Positions 26,899-35,561 of a DNA stretch of 64,000 nucleotides are shown in pieces. Below the pieces are notes generated by a model that had not been told where the DNA came from, did no database searches, and saw nothing but the letters and a program-made list of their open reading frames with translations. Source of the stretch: Salinimonas lutimaris. GTDB taxonomy: Bacteria; Pseudomonadota; Gammaproteobacteria; Enterobacterales; Alteromonadaceae. Numbering within the stretch: the first letter of the stretch is position 1; every line of letters starts with the position of its first letter. The translations under genes and the position numbers were made by a program. Location: the NCBI RefSeq assembly GCF_005222225.1, contig NZ_CP036536.1, forward strand, positions 2,132,001 through 2,196,000, written 5' to 3'.

Positions 26899-27195
26899 AT
26901 GTTTGAAGAAAACTATAAGTGTTTAGTTTGCGGTCATATTGGCCTGCTAGATTTCGACTATGACACCACTCCCGATAAGACCTTTGCGACCTTCTCCGGA
27001 AGTATAAGTTGTACGTCATGTGAAACTACCATTGAGTGCACTGGTCAGCTAGATATTTATGAAGATCAACCCGTTAGTGATCCAATGGACTGGTTAATGG
27101 ACATTCAATACGACTGTGATTTTGACGTAATTTTTGTGAATATCAATGAAATACCGCAAATTGAGCCAGGTCCTCTCGACCACCTTTGTCGCTAA
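26899..27195 (+). CDS. Operon gene 7: small zinc-ribbon protein
   Basis: The 98-residue protein has two CxxC pairs (CLVCGH at 9-14 and CTSCE near 38-42) with a strand-rich spacer, a classical zinc ribbon. The C-terminal half is acidic (EDQPVSDPMDWLMD, DCDFDVIFVN). A GAGG box precedes ATG 26899, seven bases after gene 6. Topoisomerase IA enzymes commonly carry C-terminal zinc ribbons for single-stranded DNA binding. This separate ribbon could serve that role in the split enzyme, or it could be an adaptor or regulator; both are inference. It is the last gene of the operon. Confidence 0.75.
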   Translation: MFEENYKCLVCGHIGLLDFDYDTTPDKTFATFSGSISCTSCETTIECTGQLDIYEDQPVSDPMDWLMDIQYDCDFDVIFVNINEIPQIEPGPLDHLCR

Positions 27196-27429
27196 CACCC
27201 TTTATAACTCTCATTTTTTTGCATACTCATACACAAGCAAAATTCAGCTTTAGCTATTTCACTAATTACATGGTTACTTAATTTTTAGGCTAAGTATTTT
27301 GATAGTATTCTTAAATAGTTCTAATACCATCTCCATCGTTGTGAAACCGATCACTATTCGTTTCACTGGAGCATGAATTGCTTTTTTGATTGTCGAGTTA
27401 AAGAATTTCAAATGGCATACTAATTCATA

Positions 27430-27857
27430 TTTCAAAATTTGATTTTCATCGCCTTTGCTTTTATCAGTCTGAACACAACTGCAAAGGGTTTCAAAACCCC
27501 GAATCAGCGGTTAACACCTTTATTATCAACGTAAAAACGGGTTAAGGTCAGCACATAATGCTTGCGTTTACTAGCAGCGTCGCTATTCAATATTTCGACT
27601 GAGAAGTAAAATTCCAACAGTACTCACGCGATGATTTTGCCAAGCTGGTCAACACTGGCAATCAGTCGGACGCCAAAATCGAAATTATCGATATGAAGAT
27701 AACTGGCAATGCGGCCAACGCAACGGTAGCATTATCGTGGAGTGAGCAAGGTGAAAATGGATACATCGATTATTTAAACCTCATATTCGGCGGTAGCAGT
27801 TGGCGCGTAAAGGCAAAGGTTCACTTTGCTTACATGCGTGGCATTGGCGTAGGTTAG
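27430..27857 (+). pseudogene. NTF2/SnoaL-like secreted protein, multiply frameshifted
   Basis: A signal-peptide-like start (NLIFIAFAFISLNTTAKGFK, then TPNQ) is followed in a second frame by AVNTFIINVKTG. A third frame runs from 27603 to 27857: SRDDFAKLVNTGNQSDAKIE, MKITGNAANATVALSW, YIDYLNLIFGGSSWRVKAKV. This is the NTF2-like pattern (ITGN.A.A.V.L......Y.DYL.L....G.W.I..K). At least two frame changes and a stop (27600) break it. It marks the right edge of the accessory island. About 230 bases between the operon's last stop (27195) and this remnant show nothing recognisable. Confidence 0.6.
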
Positions 27858-27893
27858 CCCATTGGCAGCAGGTGTTTTTATAAACGGGCCTGG

Positions 27894-28487
27894 TTAATCC
27901 TTAGTGGCAATAATATAAACGTGATTATCCGGGTACTGATCCAACTCGAGGTGCTTTACAGACAAACCATTGTCCATGAGTATTCGCAAATTCTGGTTTA
28001 TCCCCACCGAGCTGTAATAGAAGGTGTCGTTATGCCACTGGTCGGTGTGTTCTCCAACCGCGTCCCCTAATGTGTATATCAGCACGCCCTGTGAGGCGAG
28101 TCGTTGGCACAGGTTGGTCACAACCGGGGTTTGCATTGCCAGCGGCAGATGAAAGATACTGTCCCACGCCAGTATAAAGTCAAACTGCTGTTTGCTCTGC
28201 CAGGTACTGATATCCTGGTGTAAGAAGGTATGTTGCGGGTGATGAATGTCGGCCAGCCTGATCATCTCTTGTGATACGTCCAGTCCGGTTACGGTATAGC
28301 CGCTGCTTTGCAACAGCCGGATAAACCTGCCACCAGCCCCACAGCCTACGTCAAGCGCGTGCCCGCCGTGCTGACCATAGCTCATGGCTTTTTTAACCTG
28401 GTTGATACCGTAAGACGATGAGGTATGCCGGTTGTGCCACCACTGTGCAATTTTATCGTATTTTAATCCCAGTTCTGCTGGTTTCAT
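27894..28487 (-). CDS. Class I SAM-dependent methyltransferase
   Basis: The 197-residue protein has motif I ALDVGCGAGGRF (about 43-54), followed by TVTGLDVSQEMIRLA as the acidic ribose-binding strand end, then FILAWDSIFHLPL (motif IV-like). These features define a UbiE/Tam-like small-molecule methyltransferase fold. The substrate is unknown. It reads toward the island edge and has normal core composition, so it probably flanks and does not belong to the island. The next gene upstream on the strand is a frameshifted SnoaL-like gene. Confidence 0.85.
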   Translation of the reverse strand: MKPAELGLKYDKIAQWWHNRHTSSSYGINQVKKAMSYGQHGGHALDVGCGAGGRFIRLLQSSGYTVTGLDVSQEMIRLADIHHPQHTFLHQDISTWQSKQQFDFILAWDSIFHLPLAMQTPVVTNLCQRLASQGVLIYTLGDAVGEHTDQWHNDTFYYSSVGINQNLRILMDNGLSVKHLELDQYPDNHVYIIATKD

Positions 28488-28519
28488 CTTTACCGGCTTT
28501 CCTTTTGTGCCTTGTCAGG

Positions 28520-28874
28520 TTATTCCTGAACCGACAGGTTATGGGCTTTTAAAAAACTCAGTTTGTCCCAGTAACCCCGTTGAAACTGAATCAGACCATG
28601 TTGAATATGAAAAAACACATCCGCGCAGGCCTAACGGATCCTTCCAATCTACAATAGCCCACTCGTCTTCCCCAAAAATATGCTCTGCGATACAACCCCT
28701 ATCTGCACAGGCAAATTCTTCGCTAAACATGGCGTAAATGGCATCTTTGCCCACCACGGGGGCATTAGCGACCTGATGGTTGGTGGCATGCACATCATAT
28801 AGCGCTGCCAGCGATTTGGCGTCGCCATTATTAAACGCGTCAGCCCATGCTTTTACGATGTTTTTTGGTTTCAT
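28520..28874 (-). pseudogene. SnoaL/NTF2-like polyketide-cyclase-family protein, frameshifted near its C-terminus
   Basis: From ATG 28874 the protein reads KPKNIVKAWADAFNNGDAKS, then ALYDVHATNHQVA and WAIVDWKDPLGLRGCVF, a SnoaL-like fold. The frame then changes into unrelated SYSTWSDSVS and stops at 28539. In the next frame the expected ending is intact: HIQHGLIQFQRGYWDKLSF and LKAHNLSVQE, stop at 28520. Removing one T from the TTTTTT run (A-run 28610-28615) restores one frame. The shorter protein may still be made but would lack the last strands. A real slip and a base-call error both remain possible. Confidence 0.78.
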
Positions 28875-28933
28875 CGTGCCCTGTCTGCGCTTACCGCCAC
28901 GCTATCAATCTTAACCATTAAGGTATACGTAAT

Positions 28934-29377
28934 TTAAAGGCGATACTTAAATGGAATACAACCACCCGGCAAATCACGGGGCGTACCATGTGGATTGAAG
29001 CCCGCGTTTTCATAAAACGCGGTTGCACAGGTCGATGAATGCAACTTTACCACGCCATCCGGGTTATTTGATTTACAGATAGCCAGCGCCGCTTCGACCA
29101 GTGCCGAAGCCACTCCCTGACGATGACATGCAGGTAACACAAATAAGCTTTTCATATTCCAGTAATCGTGAATGAGCACGATGCCCACCACAGTACCCAA
29201 AGACTGATAAACAAGATGAACGCCCTGCTGACCATCATGGATAAATGCTGTTGAACTGGCTATGGAATCTTCAATTATCGCTTTTAACTCAGACTCCTGA
29301 GCCTTTATGCATTGAGTGACTGAATCAGAGATCACCCGGGCAATGTCTTCAAGATGAATTCTTTCAGCAACTCTAAT
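28934..29377 (-). CDS. GNAT-family N-acetyltransferase
   Basis: Chosen start ATG 29377 (MIRVAERIHLEDIARVI), with AGGG upstream; a longer frame adds 14 unsupported residues. 147 residues. The acetyl-CoA-binding motif A is seen in MKSLFVLPACHRQGVASALVEAAL (about 78-101, quoted in part), with C-terminal FYENAGFNPHG typical of GNAT motif B. The substrate is unknown; small-molecule or protein amino groups are possible. It is a stand-alone gene. Confidence 0.87.
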   Translation of the reverse strand: MRVAERIHLEDIARVISDSVTQCIKAQESELKAIIEDSIASSTAFIHDGQQGVHLVYQSLGTVVGIVLIHDYWNMKSLFVLPACHRQGVASALVEAALAICKSNNPDGVVKLHSSTCATAFYENAGFNPHGTPRDLPGGCIPFKYRL

Positions 29378-29530
29378 CATACTGGATACCCTGCCTTTGC
29401 AGCCGCCAATGCAATACATTGCCTGAGTGAATGTCTGGTATACATTTTTGTAATTGATCCCGTTATTCAGGTTATAAGAATTAACAGTTAGTCATTTATA
29501 ACATACCCAGCACAGATTTTTGGATTACCC

Positions 29531-30133
29531 ATGCTCACACTCACCTCAGGAGATTTAATTGCAAGCGGCGGACATCGCTCCTGTTACTATCATCCGCACA
29601 ACCCAAACCGGTGTATCAAGATTTTACACAGTGACAGCGCTGTTCGTGATGAAACGCGTGAAATTCAGTATTTTAACGTGCTTCGCCGCAGAAAAATCAA
29701 CTGGCAAATGATTGCCCGCCTGTACGGTAAAGTTGAAACCACCCTGGGTAGCGGTGTTGAGTTTGATCTGATTCGGGATAATGACGGCGCGGTTTCCCGA
29801 CCACTGGCCTGGTACTTAGAGCAGCACGATCCGGCGCTGAATCAGGCGGCGGTTGTGGCTACCGAACAGGTGGTGAACAACCTGCTGGAACAAAATGTGA
29901 TTTTTCGTGACCTGATTGCAGAGAATATCTTACTGCAAAAACTGGGAGAAAACCGTTTTAACCCGGTAGTGGTGGACGGCGTTGGCCATAATGATTTTAT
30001 TCCCTTATGTAATTATTCTGCCTATCTGGGCCGAAAAAAGAACCTGCGTAAATGGCACCGGGATAAGCACAACTGGTTTGGCCGTTTTAATCAGGTAAAC
30101 CATCAAATTTTCTCGTTTGCCGGATTACGTTAG
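29531..30133 (+). CDS. yrbL: YrbL-family protein (PhoP-regulated kinase-like)
   Basis: The 200-residue protein starts LTLTSGDLIASGGHRSCYYH, with PNRCIKILH as the lysine-containing nucleotide-loop equivalent. The stretch NNLLEQNVIFRDLIAENILL resembles the catalytic loop of small protein-kinase-like proteins (RDL..ENIL), and VVVDGVGH takes the place of DFG. This matches the YrbL family, which in enterics is in the PhoP regulon; its biochemical role is unknown. Length is normal. Confidence 0.85.
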   Translation: MLTLTSGDLIASGGHRSCYYHPHNPNRCIKILHSDSAVRDETREIQYFNVLRRRKINWQMIARLYGKVETTLGSGVEFDLIRDNDGAVSRPLAWYLEQHDPALNQAAVVATEQVVNNLLEQNVIFRDLIAENILLQKLGENRFNPVVVDGVGHNDFIPLCNYSAYLGRKKNLRKWHRDKHNWFGRFNQVNHQIFSFAGLR

Positions 30134-30166
30134 CATGAACCCGGGCCTGATGACGGCCCGGACTAT

Positions 30167-30763
30167 TCAGAAACGGTAACTGAAGGTATTGATATCTTCG
30201 GCAAACCAGTCAGCCACGATTTGTCTCGTCGTATCGTCGTAGTATTCCTGATAATAACGATGGCTTGATGGTTTTTCATGGGGCAGTCGGGCGGGCCGGT
30301 TCAGTTTGGCAGACAGACGTGCAAAATCCAGCGCCAGATTTTCAAAAAACAGAATATTGTCTACCAGCAACTGACCTTTTTCATCGTTTATCCAGTTAAC
30401 CTGGGGCATAAACATTTGTGGCTTGTCGTAATAGGCCGGGTCCTGTTCTTTGTATGCCAGTTTCACCCATTGTTTAAAACTGACCGGCTGATGACCCAAA
30501 CCAGTCTGGTTGGTTTTAATTCGGTAATGATAATGGGATACGACTTTATCCCAGGGATTACGCACCACACAGAAGCGGCATTTTTCACACCATGCCCGTT
30601 CGCCAATTTCAGCGCGTTTCTGCATGGCAGTTTTATGTTCAAACGGAATATTCAGCGCTTTACTGATGCTACTGCCCGCTGTTTTGTTAATATGAATAAA
30701 AACAAAGTCATCCATGTAGCGGTGACGGGTTACTGCAACACGTTCTAATAATTGACCAAACAT
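30167..30763 (-). CDS. Sulfotransferase-family protein
   Basis: The 198-residue protein has the PAPS 5'-phosphosulfate loop FIHINKTAGSSISKAL (about 22-37) and a 3'-phosphate segment CVVRNPWDKVVSHYHYR (about 65-81), as in Sulfotransferase_2-like enzymes. It is likely cytosolic and transfers sulfate from PAPS to a glycan or other acceptor; the substrate cannot be read. It is a stand-alone gene upstream of a strong bidirectional terminator shared with the EF-hand gene's neighbourhood. Confidence 0.82.
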   Translation of the reverse strand: MFGQLLERVAVTRHRYMDDFVFIHINKTAGSSISKALNIPFEHKTAMQKRAEIGERAWCEKCRFCVVRNPWDKVVSHYHYRIKTNQTGLGHQPVSFKQWVKLAYKEQDPAYYDKPQMFMPQVNWINDEKGQLLVDNILFFENLALDFARLSAKLNRPARLPHEKPSSHRYYQEYYDDTTRQIVADWFAEDINTFSYRF

Positions 30764-30842
30764 ACCGATATGTTCCCAATCTTTGCTGAGCCATTGTTAA
30801 TATATCGTTAAAATCGCTGCGGATCATTATTTTTCAGATATA

Positions 30843-30870
30843 AAAAAGCCTGCTTAAAAGCAGGCTTTTT
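30843..30870. terminator. Bidirectional intrinsic terminator
   Basis: AAAAAGCCTGCTT (30843-30855), loop AA, AAGCAGGCTTTTT (30858-30870): a 13-bp perfect stem with A- and T-runs on both sides. It ends the reverse-strand EF-hand transcript. Confidence 0.92.
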
Positions 30871-30888
30871 ACGTGTTAACTGTGCTGG

Positions 30889-31131
30889 TTAGTATTCCCA
30901 CCAGCCTTCTTGCCACCAGTCCAGAAATTCTTCAAAGTCGATATAACCATCATCGTTACTATCGATGAGTTTGAAGCCTTCTTCAACATGGCTGGCTTTT
31001 GTCTTAGGCGACAAAACGGTTAGCAGCTCGACGAACTCTGTCAGATCGATCTGGCCGTTGCCATCGCGGTCGAAGAAGCTGAAGTCACTTTTAATTTCAG
31101 CAATTTTTTCTTCGGATAGTTGGGCGCTCAC
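30889..31131 (-). CDS. Small EF-hand calcium-binding protein
   Basis: The 80-residue protein has two canonical EF loops: DRDGNGQIDLTE (about 22-33) and DSNDDGYIDFEE (about 57-68), with acids at positions 1, 3, 5 and 12. No signal peptide, so it is probably a cytosolic calmodulin-like Ca2+ buffer or sensor. Such small EF-hand proteins are common in Alteromonas relatives. It is immediately followed by the bidirectional terminator. Confidence 0.92.
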   Translation of the reverse strand: MSAQLSEEKIAEIKSDFSFFDRDGNGQIDLTEFVELLTVLSPKTKASHVEEGFKLIDSNDDGYIDFEEFLDWWQEGWWEY

Positions 31132-31190
31132 GTTTATCCCTTATTATTCAACATCTATTATCAGAGTGTAACGCCCTCTACAGGCGCTGT

Positions 31191-32186
31191 CTATGCCTGT
31201 TTTTGTTTCGCTGCCAGCGCACGCTGACGCTGCTCTTCAGCTTTATCAGTACGGCGTTTTTCCATCGCCTCGCGAGCTTCAGAGCCTACGTGTTCCTCAT
31301 TACGCGCTTTAGCCAGCTGAACCTGCTTTTCACGCTCACGGAATCGGGCAATCTGATCATCGCTGTGGGTGCCAAAGCAATGCGGGCAGCTTACGCCTGG
31401 CTCATATTTGTCACTTTGTTTGTCTTCTGCGGTGATCGGCAAGCGACAGGCATAACAGGCATCATACTGGCTTTTTTCCAGCGCATGATTAACCGCAACC
31501 CGGTTATCAAACACAAAACAGTCACCTTCCCACAATGACTCTTCCTTTGGCACATCTTCCAGATATTGCAAAATACCGCCTTCCAGATGATAAACCTCAT
31601 CAAAGCCCTGCTCTTTCAGGTAAGCGGTGGATTTTTCGCACCGAATACCACCGGTACAGAACATGGCAACTTTTTTGTGCTTTTGCGGATCCAGGTTGTC
31701 TTTTACGTATTCCGGGAACTCGCGGAATGTTTTGGTGTTAGGGTCGACCGCGTGCTTAAACGTACCGATTTCAATTTCATAATCGTTACGGGTGTCCACT
31801 ACAAACACCTCCGGGTCACTGATCAGCGAATTCCAGTCTTTTGGCTTCACATACGTACCCACGGTTTTACGCGGGTCGATGCCTTCCACACCCATGGTCA
31901 CAATTTCTTTTTTCAGTTTGACCTTGGTGCGGTAAAACGGCTGTTCTTCATGCAGGGATTCTTTGCAGGAAATAGGATTGATACGTGCATCGCTGTTCAG
32001 ATAAGCGATCAGACCGTCAATGCCCTCACGGGTACCTGATATGGTGCCGTTAATGCCTTCAGAGGCTAGCAGCAGCGTGCCTTTAATACCCAGCTCTTCC
32101 ATTTTGGCGACCAGGGGCGCACGTTGCTGTTCATAATCTTCAAGCGCAACAAACTTATACATTGCGCATACAATATACTGACTCAT
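31191..32186 (-). CDS. trhO: tRNA uridine(34) hydroxylase TrhO (rhodanese domain)
   Basis: The 331-residue protein has an N-terminal acylphosphatase-like domain ([19 protein letters not shown]), a central rhodanese domain ([20 protein letters not shown]) with the active loop [16 protein letters not shown] (catalytic Cys), and a cysteine-rich C-terminal part ([14 protein letters not shown]) plus a charged helical tail. TrhO (YceA) uses O2 to make 5-hydroxyuridine at the wobble position of tRNAs, the first step toward cmo5U. CmoM, which methylates the end product, is encoded at 62641. Confidence 0.95.
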   Translation of the reverse strand: MSQYIVCAMYKFVALEDYEQQRAPLVAKMEELGIKGTLLLASEGINGTISGTREGIDGLIAYLNSDARINPISCKESLHEEQPFYRTKVKLKKEIVTMGVEGIDPRKTVGTYVKPKDWNSLISDPEVFVVDTRNDYEIEIGTFKHAVDPNTKTFREFPEYVKDNLDPQKHKKVAMFCTGGIRCEKSTAYLKEQGFDEVYHLEGGILQYLEDVPKEESLWEGDCFVFDNRVAVNHALEKSQYDACYACRLPITAEDKQSDKYEPGVSCPHCFGTHSDDQIARFREREKQVQLAKARNEEHVGSEAREAMEKRRTDKAEEQRQRALAAKQKQA

Positions 32187-32271
32187 TTTTATTTACCTTT
32201 GCTGATTGGAGCGTAAGACCAGTGCAAAAATGCGGGCGGAATATAGCAAACCGCGGGCCGGAACTCAAATC

Positions 32272-32769
32272 TCAGGCGGTCAGCAAGTGGCGCGACCCTT
32301 CCACCACGTCGTTTAGCAAGGTTTCATCACAAGGGGTAGCCGTATAGTGCTGTATATCCTGACATTGTCTGAGCTGGGTCGGTAAGCTGCAGTTTGCCAC
32401 GACTTCAGGGGCTATTTTAGCGGTATCGTTTACCATGGCGAGCGGGTCCGGGTGCATGGCCTGCCACAAATGCATACCAGCGATATCATTCTGGGCCACC
32501 AGCATGCTGCTGTAAACCAGAGTGCCCAGGTGTGCAGCATCAGTGGCCAGAGGCGCCCGCCGGTACTGGTTTAACTGCTGTAATACTGCTGCATCGTCTA
32601 CCGCTACGTCAGGGGTTTGTGCATAGCCGGGATACACCGCGCCAGGTTGCATCTGCATGGCCAGATACAATGAGAATACTGCCCCCTGGCCAGAGGCGCG
32701 GTTGAGCCTGCCGGTCAGCTCATGATTGGCAATACGCATTAAAGACGGATCAGTGATGATTTCAGACAC
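32272..32769 (-). CDS. Conserved hypothetical protein
   Basis: I start it at GTG 32769, six bases after GGGAG; a longer frame from 32886 would overlap the divergent response-regulator gene. 165 residues, mostly helical: NHELTGRLNRASGQGAVFSL, LQQLNQYRRAPLATDAAHLG. I know this kind of protein only as uncharacterised in gammaproteobacteria. It has three cysteines in the C-terminal half and no signal peptide. Divergent from the response-regulator/TPR gene. Confidence 0.7.
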   Translation of the reverse strand: MSEIITDPSLMRIANHELTGRLNRASGQGAVFSLYLAMQMQPGAVYPGYAQTPDVAVDDAAVLQQLNQYRRAPLATDAAHLGTLVYSSMLVAQNDIAGMHLWQAMHPDPLAMVNDTAKIAPEVVANCSLPTQLRQCQDIQHYTATPCDETLLNDVVEGSRHLLTA

Positions 32770-32892
32770 ACAATACTCCCGGTTGCTATTGCTTATATCG
32801 GTTAATACCCGTGCACCTTTAATACATACCTGCCAGTTGCAGTGATTTTGTTTCAGGCAACGTATACTAAAGTCTATGAAGAACACAAAAAG

Positions 32893-34545
32893 ATGGACTT
32901 CGCCAGTATGAACTATGCCAGTCTGCGGGTGTTAATTGTTGAGGATCAGCGCCCGTTTCTTTTGATGTTAAAGGGGCTGCTTACTACGCTGGGTTGTACC
33001 GATGTGGTCACCAAGTCTTCTGCGGAGCAGGCGCTGTCTGTGTGTCGCCGCCAAAAGTTCGATATTGTCATCAGTGATTTACATCTGGGTACAGAGCGTA
33101 AAACCGGTTATGACCTGGCAGAAGAGCTGCGCGTATCCCGCATGGCCCGCCCGGGTACGGTGGTCAGTCTGATCAGCGCTGACAGCGCCCGGCCAGTAGT
33201 GCTGGGCTCACTGGACCGGCGCCCGGATGACTATCTGGTCAAACCGTTTTCTCAGGCCCAGCTGAAAACCCGTCTGGCCCGGGCCTGGCAAAAACGACAG
33301 GCGCTGCTACCGGTATACAAGGCTATTCACGACCATGACTATGCCCAGGCTATTGTGGCCTGCCAGGAGATTATCCGGATAGGCGGCAATTACCGGCATT
33401 CAGCTGAGCAGTTACTGGTGGAGCTTTACTGGCAGCATGATGACTATTCGCAGGCGCTTGAGGTACTGCGTCCGTATGAACAGGACGCCACGGCGCAGTG
33501 GATACAGATTGCCCTGGCCCGTACTTATCTGAAACTGGGCAAAGCCGAACAGGCTATTGCTATGGCCGAAACCATTCTGGTACGCAACCGGTTCAGCGCC
33601 GATGCCTACGATATAATGGCACAAAGCCGGCAGGCTATTAATGAAGGCGAAGCCGCCGTTGCGGCCATTATTCAGGCCATTAAAATCTCGCCTTATTCTA
33701 TCGCCCGGCAGGTCAGTGCCTGTGAAATAGCCCGGCAGAATAATGACTATGAGCTGGCCAATCAGGCCTGCCTGGCAATCTGGGATTTATCCCGGCGCAC
33801 GGTACATCAGCATATTTCTCACTGGTGCGGGTATATCCGCAGTATGCTGGATGTGGCCGAATACACCGAAGATAAGCGGGTGAAAAACCGCTATCAGCAA
33901 GATGCCCTGTTACAGTTACAACGGGGGCGCTTTGATGATTCGGTTAACCGGCTGGACGAAGATTTCAGTTTTGAAACCTTTGAGCAAATTATGCTAGCCC
34001 GCATTGCGGCACTGGATGGCAAATACGTGGATGCCAAACGGGATCTGCATCAGGCGCAGTCAAAAATTAACACCACCTACGACAACTACCCGCTCTATTA
34101 TGCGGCAGATTCAGTCAAGGTGATGCTGGAGCTTGGCGAGTATGAGGAAGCACAACCGCTTATCAAGCTGATGCACCGCCATGTCGATGAACTTGATGCA
34201 AACAGCCGCTATTCTACCGAGACAGCCAGCCGCAAAGCCGCCGATAATAAAAAAGCCTATCTGGAGCATAACCGTGACGGTATTGCACATTATCAAAAAG
34301 AAGATTACGAGCAGGCCCGCACGTCGTTTTTAATGGCTCAGCAGTATGCGCCGGTGAATACCGGTGTTGCCCTGAATCTGCTGCAATGCCTGCTGAAACT
34401 GGCCGATAAGAAAAAGCCACTGGCGTCGCATACCGCAGAGTGCCGGCGACTGTGCAACATGCTCGATGATATACCGCTAAAGCCCCAGCATCAGGAAAAA
34501 TACGCCTCGTTGTATGATGATATTGTGTTATTGCTGCGCCGCTAA
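32893..34545 (+). CDS. Response regulator receiver domain fused to TPR repeats
   Basis: About 550 residues from ATG 32893 (ATG 32908 is equally possible). The receiver has the acid pair in VLIVEDQRPF, the phospho-Asp in IVISDLHLGTERKTG and the Lys in DYLVKPFSQAQ. The remainder (~140-550) is tandem TPR-like helices (YSQALEVLRPYEQ, LARTYLKLGKAEQAIAMAE, YEQARTSFLMAQQYAPVN). There is no DNA-binding or enzymatic output, so it should act by protein contact. A paralogue with the same layout lies at 58179-59855. Neither has an adjacent kinase. Confidence 0.88.
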   Translation: MDFASMNYASLRVLIVEDQRPFLLMLKGLLTTLGCTDVVTKSSAEQALSVCRRQKFDIVISDLHLGTERKTGYDLAEELRVSRMARPGTVVSLISADSARPVVLGSLDRRPDDYLVKPFSQAQLKTRLARAWQKRQALLPVYKAIHDHDYAQAIVACQEIIRIGGNYRHSAEQLLVELYWQHDDYSQALEVLRPYEQDATAQWIQIALARTYLKLGKAEQAIAMAETILVRNRFSADAYDIMAQSRQAINEGEAAVAAIIQAIKISPYSIARQVSACEIARQNNDYELANQACLAIWDLSRRTVHQHISHWCGYIRSMLDVAEYTEDKRVKNRYQQDALLQLQRGRFDDSVNRLDEDFSFETFEQIMLARIAALDGKYVDAKRDLHQAQSKINTTYDNYPLYYAADSVKVMLELGEYEEAQPLIKLMHRHVDELDANSRYSTETASRKAADNKKAYLEHNRDGIAHYQKEDYEQARTSFLMAQQYAPVNTGVALNLLQCLLKLADKKKPLASHTAECRRLCNMLDDIPLKPQHQEKYASLYDDIVLLLRR

Positions 34546-34556
34546 CCGGGCCGCCA

Positions 34557-34811
34557 TCACATTACCGGCCGGGAAACCTGAATAACCCTGCCAACTATCC
34601 AGCTGATCAGTGCCAGTACGATACCGCTGCCAATCAGTGACCACGGGGTCAGAGGCGCCAGCGCAAAGGTAAATACCGACACCAGCCAGTTATACAGTGT
34701 GACGCCAGCAAGGGCAGAGATCACTGTGGCCATCAATGGTTTTCGAATTGATTTATGTATGATTACCGACACCAGCAACCCCACAACCACCAGCGTTATA
34801 CACCCTGCCAT
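34557..34811 (-). CDS. Small two/three-helix membrane protein
   Basis: The 84-residue protein has hydrophobic helices at about 2-18, 27-50 and 56-74 and ends RVIQVSRPVM. AGAGAG precedes ATG 34811. No family recognised; probably an inner-membrane protein. It converges with the response-regulator gene, 11 bases apart. Confidence 0.6.
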   Translation of the reverse strand: MAGCITLVVVGLLVSVIIHKSIRKPLMATVISALAGVTLYNWLVSVFTFALAPLTPWSLIGSGIVLALISWIVGRVIQVSRPVM

Positions 34812-34898
34812 ACGAACTCTCTTGTCACCTGATTGAAATATTTGTAGTGGTAGAGTACCTGACTGTGGGCCATGCTGACAACAGGCCTGACAGACAGC

Positions 34899-35561
34899 TT
34901 ATGCACCTGGGGCATTTCGCTGAGCCGGAGAGCGGGTAAAAGCCTTGCTGATCGCGTCTGACGGCTGAACAATCTGCTGCGCTCTGGCCGCCCCGGCCCA
35001 CCACAATAGCTGGTTTAGTGTACGTGAAAAATAGCCTTGCCAGTGTTCCTGCTGTTCACTGTCATTAAACCCGCCATCCTCGCTTAGCAGTGATTGCGCG
35101 TGTGGTACATGAATCATGGCCGATACCGGCAAACAGCCCAGCTCTCCTAAAAAGGTGCGCATGCCCACCGCCGCTCTGGCACCGCCCCACTGCCCGGCAG
35201 AATAGGTTGCAATGGCAGACGGTTTAAAGCTGAACAACGAACTGCCGAAGTGGTTGAGCAAATGGCACAATGCCGGACTCATTGAGTGGTTGTATTCCGG
35301 GCTGACCATCACATAACCGTCAGCGGCGCGAATTTGCGCAGCCAGCGCATCGAGCTTATCAGGTACCTGAGATTGTGCGTAGGCAAAGTGAGGTTTAAAA
35401 ACCGGCTCCAGCGGATAGTCGAGCGGATCTACCAGCGTCACCTGAATATCATTATAACAGTGTAAGCAGTTTATAATAGCCTGGGTCACCCGTTCCCCCA
35501 GCCGGGCAGGCCGCGGCGGGGTGCTGCTACGGGCGCTGCCCATAAATACCAGTATATTCAT
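34899..35561 (-). CDS. NADPH-dependent FMN reductase-family protein
   Basis: The 220-residue flavodoxin-like protein has the phosphate-binding start ILVFMGSARSSTPPRPARLG and the flavin loop VMVSPEYNHSMSPALCHLLN, both hallmarks of the NADPH:FMN reductase/ArsH/chromate-reductase group. The chain continues with GQWGGARAAVGMRTFLGELG. It is cytosolic and likely reduces flavin or quinones. The C-terminal ~20 residues are divergent. Stand-alone gene. Confidence 0.88.
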   Translation of the reverse strand: MNILVFMGSARSSTPPRPARLGERVTQAIINCLHCYNDIQVTLVDPLDYPLEPVFKPHFAYAQSQVPDKLDALAAQIRAADGYVMVSPEYNHSMSPALCHLLNHFGSSLFSFKPSAIATYSAGQWGGARAAVGMRTFLGELGCLPVSAMIHVPHAQSLLSEDGGFNDSEQQEHWQGYFSRTLNQLLWWAGAARAQQIVQPSDAISKAFTRSPAQRNAPGA

